DNA of 64,000 nt from positions 2,317,134 through 2,381,133 of the forward strand of contig PTEX01000011.1 of assembly GCA_003342815.1 (NCBI GenBank), read 5' to 3'. Position 1 is the first letter of the stretch. Each line of letters begins with the position of its first letter. The translations under genes and the position numbers were made by a program. This DNA comes from Eudromia elegans (Eukaryota > Chordata > Aves > Tinamiformes > Tinamidae). Shown piece after piece: positions 43,641 through 56,900 of this stretch. Under the pieces are notes generated by a model that made no database searches, was not told the DNA's origin, and saw only the letters and a program-made list of their open reading frames with translations.

Positions 43641-46600
43641 CATCCGAGGAGCTGCTTGACAAAGACGTGTTTTCATTGATTGTCTTGTGTTCTTTAATAA
43701 ATTTTATTAATTAATGAAAGTGAAGACTCCTTTGTATCACGTTGGAAGGAATTGTTCTCCTACCTCACTGTATAATGATTATCGCTATTAATAAGTATGT
43801 TGTTCTGTCACCAATATTAATCTAACAGAAGAAACAAATACCTGGCCTGTGGTGTGATCCTGGAGTCACTGGGTTAACTACTCACAATTGCAAGTTGTGA
43901 TTAAACAACGTGGTCTATGTGGCCAGAGCCTGATGGGCAAGCTGCTTTTTAGAGACGTTTGACACGCGTAGAGTTAATGGTGCATGTGCCATTCTCTTTC
44001 CTGGTTGTGTGATGCTGCTTTTGTGAATGGCTCTTCCTGCTCTTCTGGAATCTGCACCTCCCTGAGGATAAAATGCAGAGCAAATCAGTTATGCACAGTA
44101 CAGGATGGGGCATTTTTGTACTTTGCCTTTTCATTTAGACTTGATTCCTTAGGAAAGCTGCTTAAATGGTGTTACAACTGCTTTGATACGGACTCTTAAT
44201 TATGAAAAGGTAGCACCAGTAAATAGCGTTAGGTGAAAAGAGCACAGAGGGGACAGGCAATGGGAACCTTGACTATCAATACCTCAAGAGGATGAGTCCG
44301 GAAAGACGCCCTTAGTGTTACAAATTCCATGTGAAGCCCATGGCAAAGCTATTTTAGCGGCTTTTGCGAAAGGGATGTGTGTCAGTATTATTGTAGTTCC
44401 TTGAGGGAAGAGATTTTGCACACAGAGGGGAGGAGAGACTCAAGTGAGGCATCTGTCATTTTCTCCCAGTGTTTATGATCCCTTAAAATAAAATGAAAAT
44501 TAAATGAATATGTTTCCCTCATATCAAGAGTTCCTGTGTTCTCCCCCAACCAGCCTCGCGTGGAAGACTTTGGCCTCGGTTTAACTGATTGCAATTTTTG
44601 TGGTGTGCGGAGCTTGTTGGCTTCCCTTGTACCATGCACACAAGAGCTATTCCCTGTGCCGTGGGTGGTGCGAGGCCAACAGCTGTCCGTGTGCTGCTCT
44701 GAACTTAATGTACATCACGGTAACAGAAGGATCAGTCTGAGTAGGGGCTGCTTTTGCGAGGCTGTTAGCTTTGGCTTTATATATTTTATTAACTATCAGA
44801 GCACTTTCATTATTGCAGCTATTGGTTTTCCTGGAGTTGTCGTGGGTCTAACCAAGAGAGGCAGAATCGCAACACTTACCATATGCGGTATGCACACACA
44901 ACCTGGATCAACCTAATTTCAGCATAGCAAACACAAAACAAAAGCTGTATATGACTTCTTAGCCTTTGTGCACATCTGCATTATTATAAATGCTAATATA
45001 ATTCTGCAATGATAAATAATTAAACAATTATGGTCATGAATCAATAAGTTTAGCACATTTTTTCATCAGCAAATTGTACTGTATAAACAAGAAATATAAA
45101 TTACCAAGTCTAATTTTCAGTGAAAATTGTAAGCATTTTATATCTAATTAATAAAAAAGTATTAGAATTCAATGTAAGATACTTAGAACTTTAAAATTTT
45201 CTAGTTTTAACCAAACACCATTAAATTGTCATGTTTTATGTTTCTGAATCTGATTAACATTTTGAGATCTGACTTTTGCAATCATTCTCTTTGTTTTCCT
45301 CTGCTAGAACCACCCCCAACCTCTGGTTTTTCCTAAACCCAGTTTATCAGCTTCAATCCAGCTTCAGTTGACCTCATTATGTTGCCTTTAAGAAAATATA
45401 GCTTTTAAAGAAAAACATTCCCCAACCTTTCTTCTAAGACTTTGAAAGATCTAGCTATTTTTATCATGCCCTGAACGTTTCTGCATAGATGGTGCAGTAT
45501 GGAGGCAGGGAGGAGAGAGGTTTTACAATCACATTTGTATTTAATCGGAGGTGGTTGGGTTGACTGTAATCTTTCCAACTACCAGATCTTTGGCATTTGT
45601 AAAGAATCAATCACCTAAATACTGGCACCTATTTTAATACTGCCCTATAGTAGAAGTGGAGGCAAAATGTGTTTTTAGAGGAAAGGTGGAGTTTGATGTC
45701 TCTATAAAGGTGCATGTGCCATCTTCCCTAAACGCTTTGCACAAACTGGACTTGCCATGAGGGAGGTTATGGCAGAGCGCTTGTACTTGGCTCTTCATGG
45801 CCCCCCCTTCCCCAGGGGCAGCACGTCAACCTGCACAAACCCTCGATCCCTGTTGCTTTGGCTCCTCAGTGACTCCCTGCAGCTTTGCAATGGCCCTTGG
45901 TGACACTTAATGATGTGGAAGTTGTTAGTGTTAGAGGGGAGGACTCTGACTTAGAGAGCTGACCATTGCAATGCTAATGCTTTTCTTATTTTAAACTTTG
46001 TTTGCTGTGGGGAAGGAGCAATGTCCTTGGTTTCCCTAAGCTAGGAGACTTCCCAATTCTTACTGCTCTTTTAGCAAGCATTTCTTTTTTTTGTATCCTG
46101 AAACATGCAAATATTGTCCTGCAGTGTGTTTAAAAAGGTAATTAAGTCATTGGCAACTTGCATCTTACAACGTTGGAGGGTGTATTTCGAATATAGCATT
46201 GCACTCTATTTTGCCTTTGGGGTGGGGGAGGAACCAACAGAAAATATCTGCCTTTGTGCTTCCCCTGTCTTCCCCCTTTTGATGGCTTGGAGAAAGAAAG
46301 CCACATATGGAGTCTGAAGATCTTCTCTTTGAGTTTCTTCCGCGTACTGCTGCATCTGCTTCCCTTCCTCTCGTTTTCCCGGCCCTCTGTATTTCCATTT
46401 GTGGGTGTAAGTGTCTTTGCCTCTGATGCCAATGTCACTATTCTTGTGGCAACCAGATTTTGTTTTACTGCATGGCTCTTAGCAACATGTTTCTTGCATT
46501 CTGCTCATTCTGTTGTGGAGTTCGCACTTTCAAAGTCGTCTGGAGATACGGTTGGCTCTGCTTTGCGTATACGTTTTTGTGAAAACAATTAATGTTGAGT

Positions 46601-48900
46601 CTTAGAACTCACTTCCTGTGCAGAATTACTGGTTTTGTTTTACTTTGAACTGGCTCTGTTGTCCCTGTCTTCCTGAATCCTATGTCCTGTGTGTTCTCGG
46701 ATTCAAATGTGACATCTACAGAAAAATTTACACAGCCGTCAGCTGAATTATTGTTTTTTAGGTAGGTGGAAGAAAGTGTATATTAACTTTTAACTGGAAG
46801 TGCCTGTATTTAAAGGTACTGATGTGAATAAAATTCTTAAAACATAAGTTGTGGACCAGAACCTTCTTGTTTGCTGCCTCTGATCTATCAGTGGAACCTG
46901 TGCAGTGGAAAGGCAATCACACACTTAGCATATTCCTTTATTTTTTGCATGCTTGTTTTTAAAAAACTCTCAGATTCTGCTTACAAAACGAGATTACAGG
47001 AGGCACAGCAGGTTTAAAAATATTTCAGAGGTGTTGCTTTTATGCTTCAAATCCTTGAAAAGCCAAATACACTCACTTCTGAAACTAAATCTTGGTTTTC
47101 ACTGTTAAGAGGAGAAAAAAAAAGAAAAATGTTTAATAGCACATATGGCATAATTTCATGTGACATCTGTTTTGTAACAAACAATATTTAGCTCACTTAT
47201 TTGCTGAATGATACAGTACATACTGCAAACAAAAAGTCCAATGAACAGTTTTACATAGTTTGTAATATATCAATATTTATCGCAAAAGAATGCAAAACTT
47301 AAACATTTAAGCATGTTATTGATTGTAATATGCAAAACATTGATTACTGCATGCTGCCAATGCAAAGAAAGTCTACTGAATGCCTTATGGGGTATGAAAA
47401 TTAGGTGGATTTCTGAAAGAATAACTGATGTCCTCCCACTGGTGACATTTAGGCTTATGCCCTCTCAACCTAATTTGTGTCATCTTATAGGAGACAGCTG
47501 TCAATATATTTAGGATGGTTTAGCTCATAACAACAGAAATGGTGAGAGACTATTGGCTTAATTGCACGGAGTGATTGATTCTAATGGAATCAACATTTAA
47601 AAACTCAAAATGCACTTTCTGTTGGCAGATCTAATAGAACAGCATAATGAGCTGGAGCATCGCGTATAGACTGCAGGTTCTGCAGGGATTCAAAAGGGAC
47701 AGTCACAGGCTTTCTTTTGTCATCTTTTATTTGATTTTTTAGTGTTTAAATTATTTGTTTAAATAATTAAACCACCAAACTCTAATATAGAGACATAATC
47801 AGATAGAAACCAGAACATCAAAACGATACTGGAGCCACGTGCTGATACGATCAACACTGCGAGCGGGAGAGGGTGTTCAGGTGAATTGGCTGAAAGGTGC
47901 AGAAATAACTGAACTTTTGTGCTCGAGGCCGGCGCTGCCCGCGAGCAGTGTGCGTGCTGCTTCCCCTGGCCGGCACGGGAAGGATGCTCTCCCCTTTATA
48001 GGCTCGGGCCCTGCTTTAGTGCATCTACCTGCAGTCTCAGTTCCTTTTTTTTCTACTTTATCCCAGAATACAGCTGTCCTCTCCCCACCGTAAATTACTA
48101 GAAGTACCTCAATCTTTCATAAATCTCTGCACAGAAAGTAAGGATTTTAATAGTTATTTTTTCAGCAAAAAATGCTGCCCAGTTTGGCTGTCTGCTTTTT
48201 TTCTTTAATCTAGGAATGCGTAGGTTCTATGGGGACTAGCAGTGGACTACAGATTAAATGCTTCTCTCCCTCTTATGCTATAATTAGGAAGGTAAGAAGA
48301 ATCGAATGCTAGATTGAACAGTGTAAATCCTCCAAAATTAAAAACATTTCAGGGCTGGAATAAATATTAATAATAATTTGGGAGCATAATGAAATGCTGT
48401 AGATATATAAGGGGGAAAGCAAGCAGGAAAGGAGGGAAGATTTTTATAGACCTTAATTACAGCAGGGTTGTTAGTAAATTTACTGAATTGTAAATGTAAA
48501 AGATTCGGATGGCCTGAGTAAAACCACATATTTAAGCCTTCTAAATGAACATTTCTGTTTTTTGAGTAATTTGTACCATCTGTGTCAAAATTCTGAGCCT
48601 AAGAAGAAAAAGCAGTGGAACAAATGTTGGTTCCATAAAACAGTCCTAGTTCATTGTTGAAATTGTCACACATTAACATTGCAGGCCATCTGGGTAGACA
48701 AAAGACTCTAACCAGATTGCTAAGATGATTTTATTGGTCTGGTATTAATCAGAATGTGGCATAATATTTAAGCAGAAAAAATGATGAGGTGAAGTGGAGT
48801 GCTTTTAACTACCCTAACTGTGTGGTAGTTGCACAATAATCTTGTTACTCCATGGAGCACTGTGTTTTTCAAGCAAAAATCCTAATTCTAAAATGTAAAT
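43641..48900. other. AT-rich desert with candidate conserved blocks
   Basis: 43,660-43,830, 44,930-45,260 and 47,110-47,660 are AT-rich unique blocks with dense TAAT, ATTA and TTTAA cores (for example caatgataaataattaaac near 45,007). They resemble deeply conserved enhancers, but this was not tested. No gene was recognised. Confidence 0.4.
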
Positions 48901-51900
48901 AACAAGCTATGTGATATTTCCAATTTATAGTTTAAAATAAAATATGAAACTTAAAGAAGTAATGACTGTTGGCATATTGCAATGCAGAGATTTAAAGGCC
49001 ACAGCATGGTTATATTAAATTGCGGTATACCCACAATCATGTTGGAATTAACTTTAATTTCTTTTTGTAACATTGTAAATCAGATTACACTTCATCTCAA
49101 AGAATCCAGAACTTGTGATTTACAATTGATTTTCTGCATTTTGAATCTCTGCACAATGAGGCAGCTTGCCCTCTCCCCGGGATCTAGAAATGATGGTATG
49201 TATGTGCATGCATGGGCGTTAGGTTTGTTCCTGAAAGTCTCTGCAGGCTTTCCAGTCTTGCAGCGACCCCCGGAAAAGTCTCTTTTCAAAGGTTCTCCAT
49301 TGACTTGCTTCTTTCTAGGTCTTCCTCTCTTCATGTCAAAACTAGCGAGCGCTTCTATTTCTCTCCCTCGCCACTTTGCGCGTGCTCGGGAACCCTCCCT
49401 GCTCCGTGTTCTCCCGACACCGTGTCCGGACGAGGCAGTTCCCACATTGCAGAGCAGGGGGACTCTCTCCTGGAGGATGTGGCCCGGGGGTAACGGTGGA
49501 GCCTTGGGTGCCCTTTGCAGCCCAGCTCTGCTGCCCCATGTTCCCACAGCCCCACGATGCTTCCCCGGGGCCAACTCGGAGGCAGTTTGTTCCCTACAGC
49601 AGCCTAAACCTTTCTACTTGTAAAATCTCCCTGATGCCGATGATAACACAGCGCGTTCCATGGAAGCAGCTGTAGCACACTCTGGTGCCATTTTTCCAGC
49701 CCAAAATATGTGGTTGGGAGGTTCCTACGTGGCAGATTCCGTGATGTGACTCCCCTGAGGAGCTAAGTCCCAGGCGAGGAGGTGGCGTTCGTGCCCTATG
49801 GAGCACCAGAAAGGGGCTCAAAGTGCCCAAAGCACCAGAGGGGAAGAACGACTGTCTGATGTAGTTCAATAGCATGGATGACAAGCTTAACGTGGCGTTT
49901 TCTTTAAATTTTTTTTACTTCTGCTTCAGTCTAGGAGTAAGGTAGAATGGGAGGAAAGTGTTGGGAATGGAAGTAGAGGCAGAACTGACTAGTGGGAGGA
50001 AAGAAAGGAAACTGGATGAAGGAAGGATGGATGGATGGAAACACAAGGCTGGAAGGCAACAGGTTTGGATGAAGAGGTTGGAAACTAGTGTTCAGCACTT
50101 GGAGAGCAGAAAGTGCTCCTGGCCCTGGTGGTCTTGGAAGACTGGGATTTTATACAGGAGCCCCAGGAGCTCTGCCTGGCTCTATCATACTTTGCTACTT
50201 GGCAAATCTCTCAAGATTCTTAAAAAAATCACTTTTATTTCTTTTAACCAAGTAGCCCAACAGGTTTGCTTGCTCGGGTCTCATTAATCTTATGTTTGAA
50301 TGTTTATAAATGCTGAGCACTGATGTTAAAAGATGACAGATTTTTTTGATTAAAGAATTTTCATGTTTTTTCCTATTTATTAAAAGCCATATATCAGACA
50401 TTGCTATGGGATTATACAGTATAGTTTAAATTATACCTAATTAAGCAAAACATTTGGAATTGTCAGGTAGCATCACATTGCTGGACTAATCCTTGGTGAC
50501 AAATAGTAATGGTGAGAAAATGTCACTGCAGCCACACAAAAGTGCTGTGCTATCAGCCCCATACAAGTGAAATGTGGATTAAAATGCCATTACCATAACC
50601 AATTAAGCACAGGAATAAACAAACCAGTTAAATCAATAATAGTAACTGCTGTATTACAGAACTTGTACTTTACTGTGGTGCACTTTGCTCATCTGAGGAG
50701 TGCCCAGAACAGCAAATGTGAAGCCAGGACGTTTTGGAAGTCAGACAAGCCTGTGCCATAGAGCACAGTGCTAACAACAGCTTCTCAACATGGAAATGGC
50801 CAAGTCATATTTGGGATGGAAGATGATTTTTTTCCCTCCAGGTAAGCGATGTGTGCACTGGGTTTTCCCTTCCCTGAGACAAGCCTGTGCTCTGTTCCCA
50901 AGTCTCGTGTGTTGCTTCCATGTCCAGCCTGCTCCTTTCACACTGATGAGGAGATCAATCCATCAGTGCAATGCATATCTACTGAATCACCCGAGGTATT
51001 GAACAGTTACGAAATGTGTATCCAGATCTGTTCATTTTTCTGTTGAACACAGAAACTAAACTCCATACCAATGTTCTTGTCTTGACAGAAAACAGGGAAT
51101 GGGAAGGCTTAAACATTGTTGCATTTTTCCAGGTATTTCCAGGTATTGTTGTTGCATTTTCCAGATATTAAATCTAATCTCTCTTCCTGGTCAACTAGCT
51201 CAGTCCTTCATTCTCAAAGGACTAAGTGCTACCTGTGGTAGCACTCATCCTCATGTCAAAAGATTTCTCTAGATGCTTGGTATCCTAAAGGTCAAAACCA
51301 GGAAAATCATTCTTCTAGGAAACATACAAACAAAACCCCTGCAGCATTGTTTTATTGAATCCTGCCACTTGAATGGTGAGGTGAAGCATCCTGCTCTATC
51401 TATCTCTTTAGACCACTTTCTTAACTGCTGCAGTTAATAACAAGAGAGTGCTGGGTATTTTCAATTTGAGATCTTTCATAAGAGCAAAGAAGTGATGAGT
51501 GTTTCTCTTGATTCTTCATCTGAATCCATTTAAAAATACAAGACAGAAAATGAGGATATCCTGTTTATTTTTTCAGCAGTGATTTTAAAAAAGTCATTCT
51601 TTACCCAAGAGAATTATTTGAAGCAGATTGGGTCTTTACTCCGAAGACCCATGGGTGCTCGGAGTGAGGTCCCGCTGTCTGCCCTCCCTGGGTGCAGCTC
51701 TCCTGCACGGCAGGCCTGGCAGAGCTGCGAGCTGGTCTGCAAAGGAGGACGGGGTGTCCTGGAGTGGCCCAAACTCGCTGGGATTCTCCAAGGAAGCTCA
51801 CGGCGGTGCAGGACTGCCGCTCAGCTGTCATGGGAATGCTGCCAGGCACCGAAGTCATCCACAAGAGGATCTCCGTGCTTTGAGGTGACTTGTCAGGCAA

Positions 51901-53900
51901 ACTGCCTCCTTGGGTGTCCGCAGCATGCAGGTGAACCAGGGCCTGGGCCCCATCCCTGCTCTTTTCCTGTTTCCTGTTCTTTTTGGGTGTTGCAGGCTCA
52001 GGCTCTACAAATTAGAAAATGAATGAGGAGCTTGATTAGAGCCTTAAATAGGATTCTTAAGACTTTTGTTTGTACCTGAGGCAGTGCTCTGTATGCTGAA
52101 ATTAAACAGCAACCAGTTTTGGCATGCTTCCTCTGTTCAGATAATCTCTCTAGCAGACTGTTTTCTTGTTGCACGTTTTCTTTTATACATACATGTGATG
52201 TATGCACACTTGCACACATGTATGGGAGCTTATGTTCATTAACCTGTTTTGTTGGTGCAGTTCTGCAGAGCAATGCGCAGCTGTGGGTGGGCTGCCCTTG
52301 CTGGTGGTCACCCATCCCCACCAAGGCACGGACTGAACTTTGGTATCTGCCCTGCTCCCTCTCTGTTGTGTTTAACTCTGCTCTGCTTCAGAGCCTTGGG
52401 TGCCAGGGATGCGATGGCTCTTCCTGGAGGTGCCAGGGCCATGGAAATGCATGGCACAGTCCTCTTTCCAAAAAGGAAAAAGTGCTTTGGAGAGTGGTGC
52501 TGAATGAGGAGGGGAAGGATTGCTGAAGGACCCAGGGCAAAACAAGAGTTTGGAAGAAGGGAGAGACTAACTGAAACTAAATCAGAGGTTAAGTAGAGTC
52601 AGTCTGTTTTGTGGCATGTTTTATTGGAAAACTACAAGCTTGGAGTGGAATGTGTCAGCTCAAAGGGAATGCAAACATTGTCCTGGCTTCTACCTTCAGG
52701 CTGTGTATTTTGGTCTTTGTAGATCGTGTTTAACATTGGGCAGTGGCATTGCTGCTGCTTTGTCAAGCTGTCAAGACCGCTGGGAAAGGCAAGCCAATGG
52801 GGCTTAAGTGTATTCCTCTGTGTGCCTTTTACTGAAGAAGCTCTAACAGTAAATCCTGCTTTTGCAGGTGATTATTGCCTTATGACAAGGCATGATGAAG
52901 TGTTTAAGAATTTCTCTAAGTTTGAAATTATCTTTACATTGGCCCCTGTTAAGTTTTCTGACAATTGCAGTTAATCTTTAGTCCAGGAAACAGGTTTCTT
53001 CCTCAGCATATGGGCTATACCAGATTTATCTGCTGCCTCTTGCCCTTTGTGGGACACAAGGCACATGGTGAGTGATGGAGCCTCTCCGGATATGTCATAG
53101 GAAGAGCATGTTGGCACGTAAGTACGGTTGGCAAAGTCCTTCTTGCCCACGCTTACTCAACGTATCTATTTGCAGTGGATTTTGCAGTTTTATTTCCGCT
53201 GCTGCACTTAGTGTGCATTTTCACAGCTCCATCGCGTTGGCTTCATGAGAGCTGCCAGGCTGGAAATCAGCTGCTTGTGCAATTGCTCAGCGAAGGCTCC
53301 GATTTCTCAACTGCGAATCGGTGCAAATGTGAACCATTAAAGACTGTGACCGACTCCAGGCTAAGGCTTTGCCCTTGAGCAGTGTATGCACTACTGAAGG
53401 CTAGGGGGTTTTGTTGTTCTTTGATGTTTGTGTTTTGTAAGAGCTTCCTGTCAACTTCAGTAATGCAAAGTCATCTTTATTTTTTTCTGCTAAAGAAGGT
53501 ACATTTGTGGCTGGAGAACTGCAAGTCCTAACTGCTCTTCCAGACAGACGCCCTGTTTGTTTTGCACTGTTGGAGTAAACCCGCCTCCCTACCTGGAGGT
53601 GGTCGTGCTCTGCCGTGCTCGCCGTTTCCTCTCCTTCCCTTTAAGCCTCCAGTGCTCCGCGGTGCTAGCCGTGTACGATGGTGGTGTTTGTTGGCATCGC
53701 TGCTCTTGCGGCTGTGCTTTCTCTGTTCTTAATCCACAAATGAAACGTAGCTCTCGAAACGATCACACAGCCCCCGGTAACAGACCAACAGCCCAGGAGT
53801 GGTGCAGGGCTCTGGATTTTGCAATGGAGAATGCCCAAGTTCACTTCAGGATCAAAAGGCTGGCAGATTTTCATTGAAGCTTTCCAATTTAAAAAATACC
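48901..53900. other. Intergenic, no gene called
   Basis: It includes the longest open frame outside URI1 (213 codons, 48,982-49,623), which overlaps a 160-codon frame on the other strand. Neither resembles a known family, so neither is called as a gene. 50,380-50,660 is an AT-rich, enhancer-like block (gtttaaattatacctaattaag). A GGAT repeat sits at 50,025-50,039. Confidence 0.4.
50025..50039 (+). repeat. (GGAT)n microsatellite
   Basis: Nearly four tandem GGAT units inside a purine-rich stretch. Confidence 0.85.
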
Positions 53901-56900
53901 ATTTTCCCTTTCAGAATCATGGTGTCTAGCATTGAAAATCAATTCAGATATTTATGTCCTGTAAGAGATAACTTTTAAGCAATTAGCTAGAGTAAAACAA
54001 AAGTGTGTGCAAGCTCTTTATTTTCTTCAGTTGCATCTGCTTTTTCCTGCTCTTGTCTATTTTTATTAAGCAAGTCTTCTTTATGGCTCTGTCTTTTGTG
54101 TTTTGTCAACTCAGCTGAGATAAACATTTCATTTTTATATTTTAATTTTATTTAATCATGGAGATACTCCTGTAACTTGTGAGACTTGTTGCATCACTAA
54201 GAAAGGACCCTCAAAACTTGCTGAACTTTCTAAAATGCATTCCTCAGCAGTGATGATTAGTGAAGATAAGCAAAGTAGTAATGTAGCATTTGGTCTGTAT
54301 TTGAACAATTAGATATTTAGATGACACTCTCCTAGTGTGTCAAATGTGTAGCTTTAAAATAATAATAAAAAAAACTATGAAGTGAGTAAATCTCTAGCAC
54401 GGGAGTATTTTGATCTTATTTAAATTCTATGAATATAACATTTAAATATAGTATTTTGTGGTGTGTATGTATTGGGGGAAGAATATTCAGTATTCAATTC
54501 AAGACTTTATCTAGAAAGTATAAAAGAATGTTAATGGACAGGAAAGCTGAATCCAGCAGTAGCGTTCCCATAGCTTGGTTAGGTGCACAAATATTTAATG
54601 TTTTCAAGTCCTCTGACCTGAATGGAGGAGTAGGACATGTCATTCTTCTACTTTATCCCATTGCTGGAGGAAGCTAACACCCCAGCAATGGTGAAAATTT
54701 CCACTCTTTCCTGACATATGTCTTGTCAGCTAAGAATATACCTTGCACTAGAATCTGAACTTTGTTCTTGATGTGCAGAACTTCTTCACACCACGTGTGA
54801 GAACCATTGACCATGGCAAAACACATAAAGTGTTAATTATCCAGAAAGAGCTTAGTTCTGCCCAGCGATGAATAATCCTGCCCAGGTTCAGCAATGGACT
54901 TATTTATGTGATTAAAGTTAAGCACGTGCTTAATCTCATTGATCTGTAACATCAATAATGGTTCGTCAATTCACAACTGCAACTGGTGTTGCAAGCACAA
55001 AGGGGAGGCAACTGGGGTCTTTATCCCGACTTTGCCCAAGGAATTTCTAGAGGGCTGGCGATCGGGACCGCAGAGTTATTGCTCAAAGATGGACTTCTAG
55101 CAGTTTGAAATCCTTCGTGATAATTGGTCTTTCCATTTTGACCCATTCTTTTGAGCATATTTTCTCAAATTCTGAGTGATAATTCAGTAAGTGACCTTTT
55201 GAATAAAATAGTTTGGGTGAAAACTGCTCCAGTGAGGGGACCCGAGTTGGGAATAATCACACTAGCTGCACACTCAGTGGCAGAGAGGATTAAAATAGAG
55301 AAGTTTCAAACGAAAGATAAGAATTCTAGGGCTGTATGTCTGCAGTATGAGACAAATAACAATCAATAGGCTGCATTTGTAGCCTGTTGTAACTGGAGAA
55401 ACAAATAGGAATCTAATGGTGCCCTCTAGACCTGATGCTTCTGCTAGTGTGTACACGTGCCCCTTGCATACTTGGAAATAGAAATGCCATGGCACCGGTA
55501 TCTAATAACATCTGAGTGCAAGGGTATTTGAACTGCTTAAACGTTGGGCATAAAACTGACATATGGTCCTGAGAAGCTAATTCTGTCTTCCTGGGGCAGT
55601 TTTTGAGGCCTCATCTCATTTCTGAAGTATTTGTTCTGAAGAAGATGCTTTATCCAGGCTAAAAAGGCACTAGAGACGTGAGCAAAAAAACCCACTCAGA
55701 GGATTTTTTTTCTCTCCTTTATAATGATTCTTAGGCTAAGAACTAGCTCCTTCCGAGCGCAGTGGGTGTATTGGTTCCAGGTCTGGTAGCATGTATTAAC
55801 ACTCATGATCACCTTTCGAAGATCTGTATTTCCAGAGCAGATGGGTGGGGTCCACTAAAAGCACGGACATTTTTAACCATTTTAACTAACAGACTGAGCA
55901 GGGGCTGGAGGACAAGCTGTTCCCATGATGGCTTTCATTGCGGACAGCATTACAGTGATTTCAGTGAACAGAAATCAGCTTTAACTTGTTTGTAATTTGT
56001 ATAATCTCAAATGTAAGTTTTCTTGGACAGCTCTAACACTGATGATGCAAGAAGATACCATTCTCTGCTTGCCTTTAATATTAACATAGTTATATAAGCC
56101 AGCTTTTGTTCAATGGTTTGGAGTTGGAATAAAACAAAATGAGAACCTCTATGGTACACTACCATATCCCCTGCCGACTTTAAGATTAGAGAGGAGTCTC
56201 TGGAAGGCTGTGTATCCATAAAGGTTTACTTTGGGTGGGAGGATGAATGAGAAAGCCCTCAGGAAGAAACCACATTGACTTCTGTAATGAGTCGCATTCC
56301 AGCTATGTGGGTTTCAATGTCCTAACGCCAATTTCTGGACTGAGGGATAATGATTTTTTTTTTTTTTTTGATGACACAATATTTGGGAATATGCGGTATC
56401 AGAAATACATTTTAATTCTTCCCTTTAATCACCAAGATATCAATAATAAACTTCACTAATCGTTGGTATCACTTTTGTGACAGTAGTTGAGAATAGAAAA
56501 TAACATTTTTTTTATTGAAAATTGGTGCCTCAAAGGTGGTGTGAGCATGAGGATTACCTAGCTGAAAAACTTTTGAACAATCCTCAAAAATGCAAACTGA
56601 AAGTTGTCTGGCTCTAAAGCTCTTGTAGAGGCAACGGCCGATGGACCTGACCGACCCCAGAACCCCAAAACAAGGGTTTACAGGTCTCTGGCCAAGCTAG
56701 AGGGTAGCTATGGGTGACGTAGGCATGGCCCTATCTGTTTGCTTACTGGTGATGGAACACTTTGAAGCGGAGAGGTTGGAACGGCACAAATGGCATGTGG
56801 AACCTGGAAACTGTGTTTCCTAGGTTAAAAGGCAAAGCATCTGGGCACTCCATGGGAAACCACAGTGCTACTGTTTTATGCCTCTGCTAGCTAAGGAGTA

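Noticed and set aside
52400-52465. Possible CR1 internal fragment (ttcctggaggtgccagggcc)
   Set aside because: Only a short stretch resembles CR1; alignment to a repeat library is needed to claim it.
52119-52526. 135-codon Cys/Ser/Leu-rich open frame
   Set aside because: No recognisable family, and it overlaps other frames of similar length; consistent with chance.
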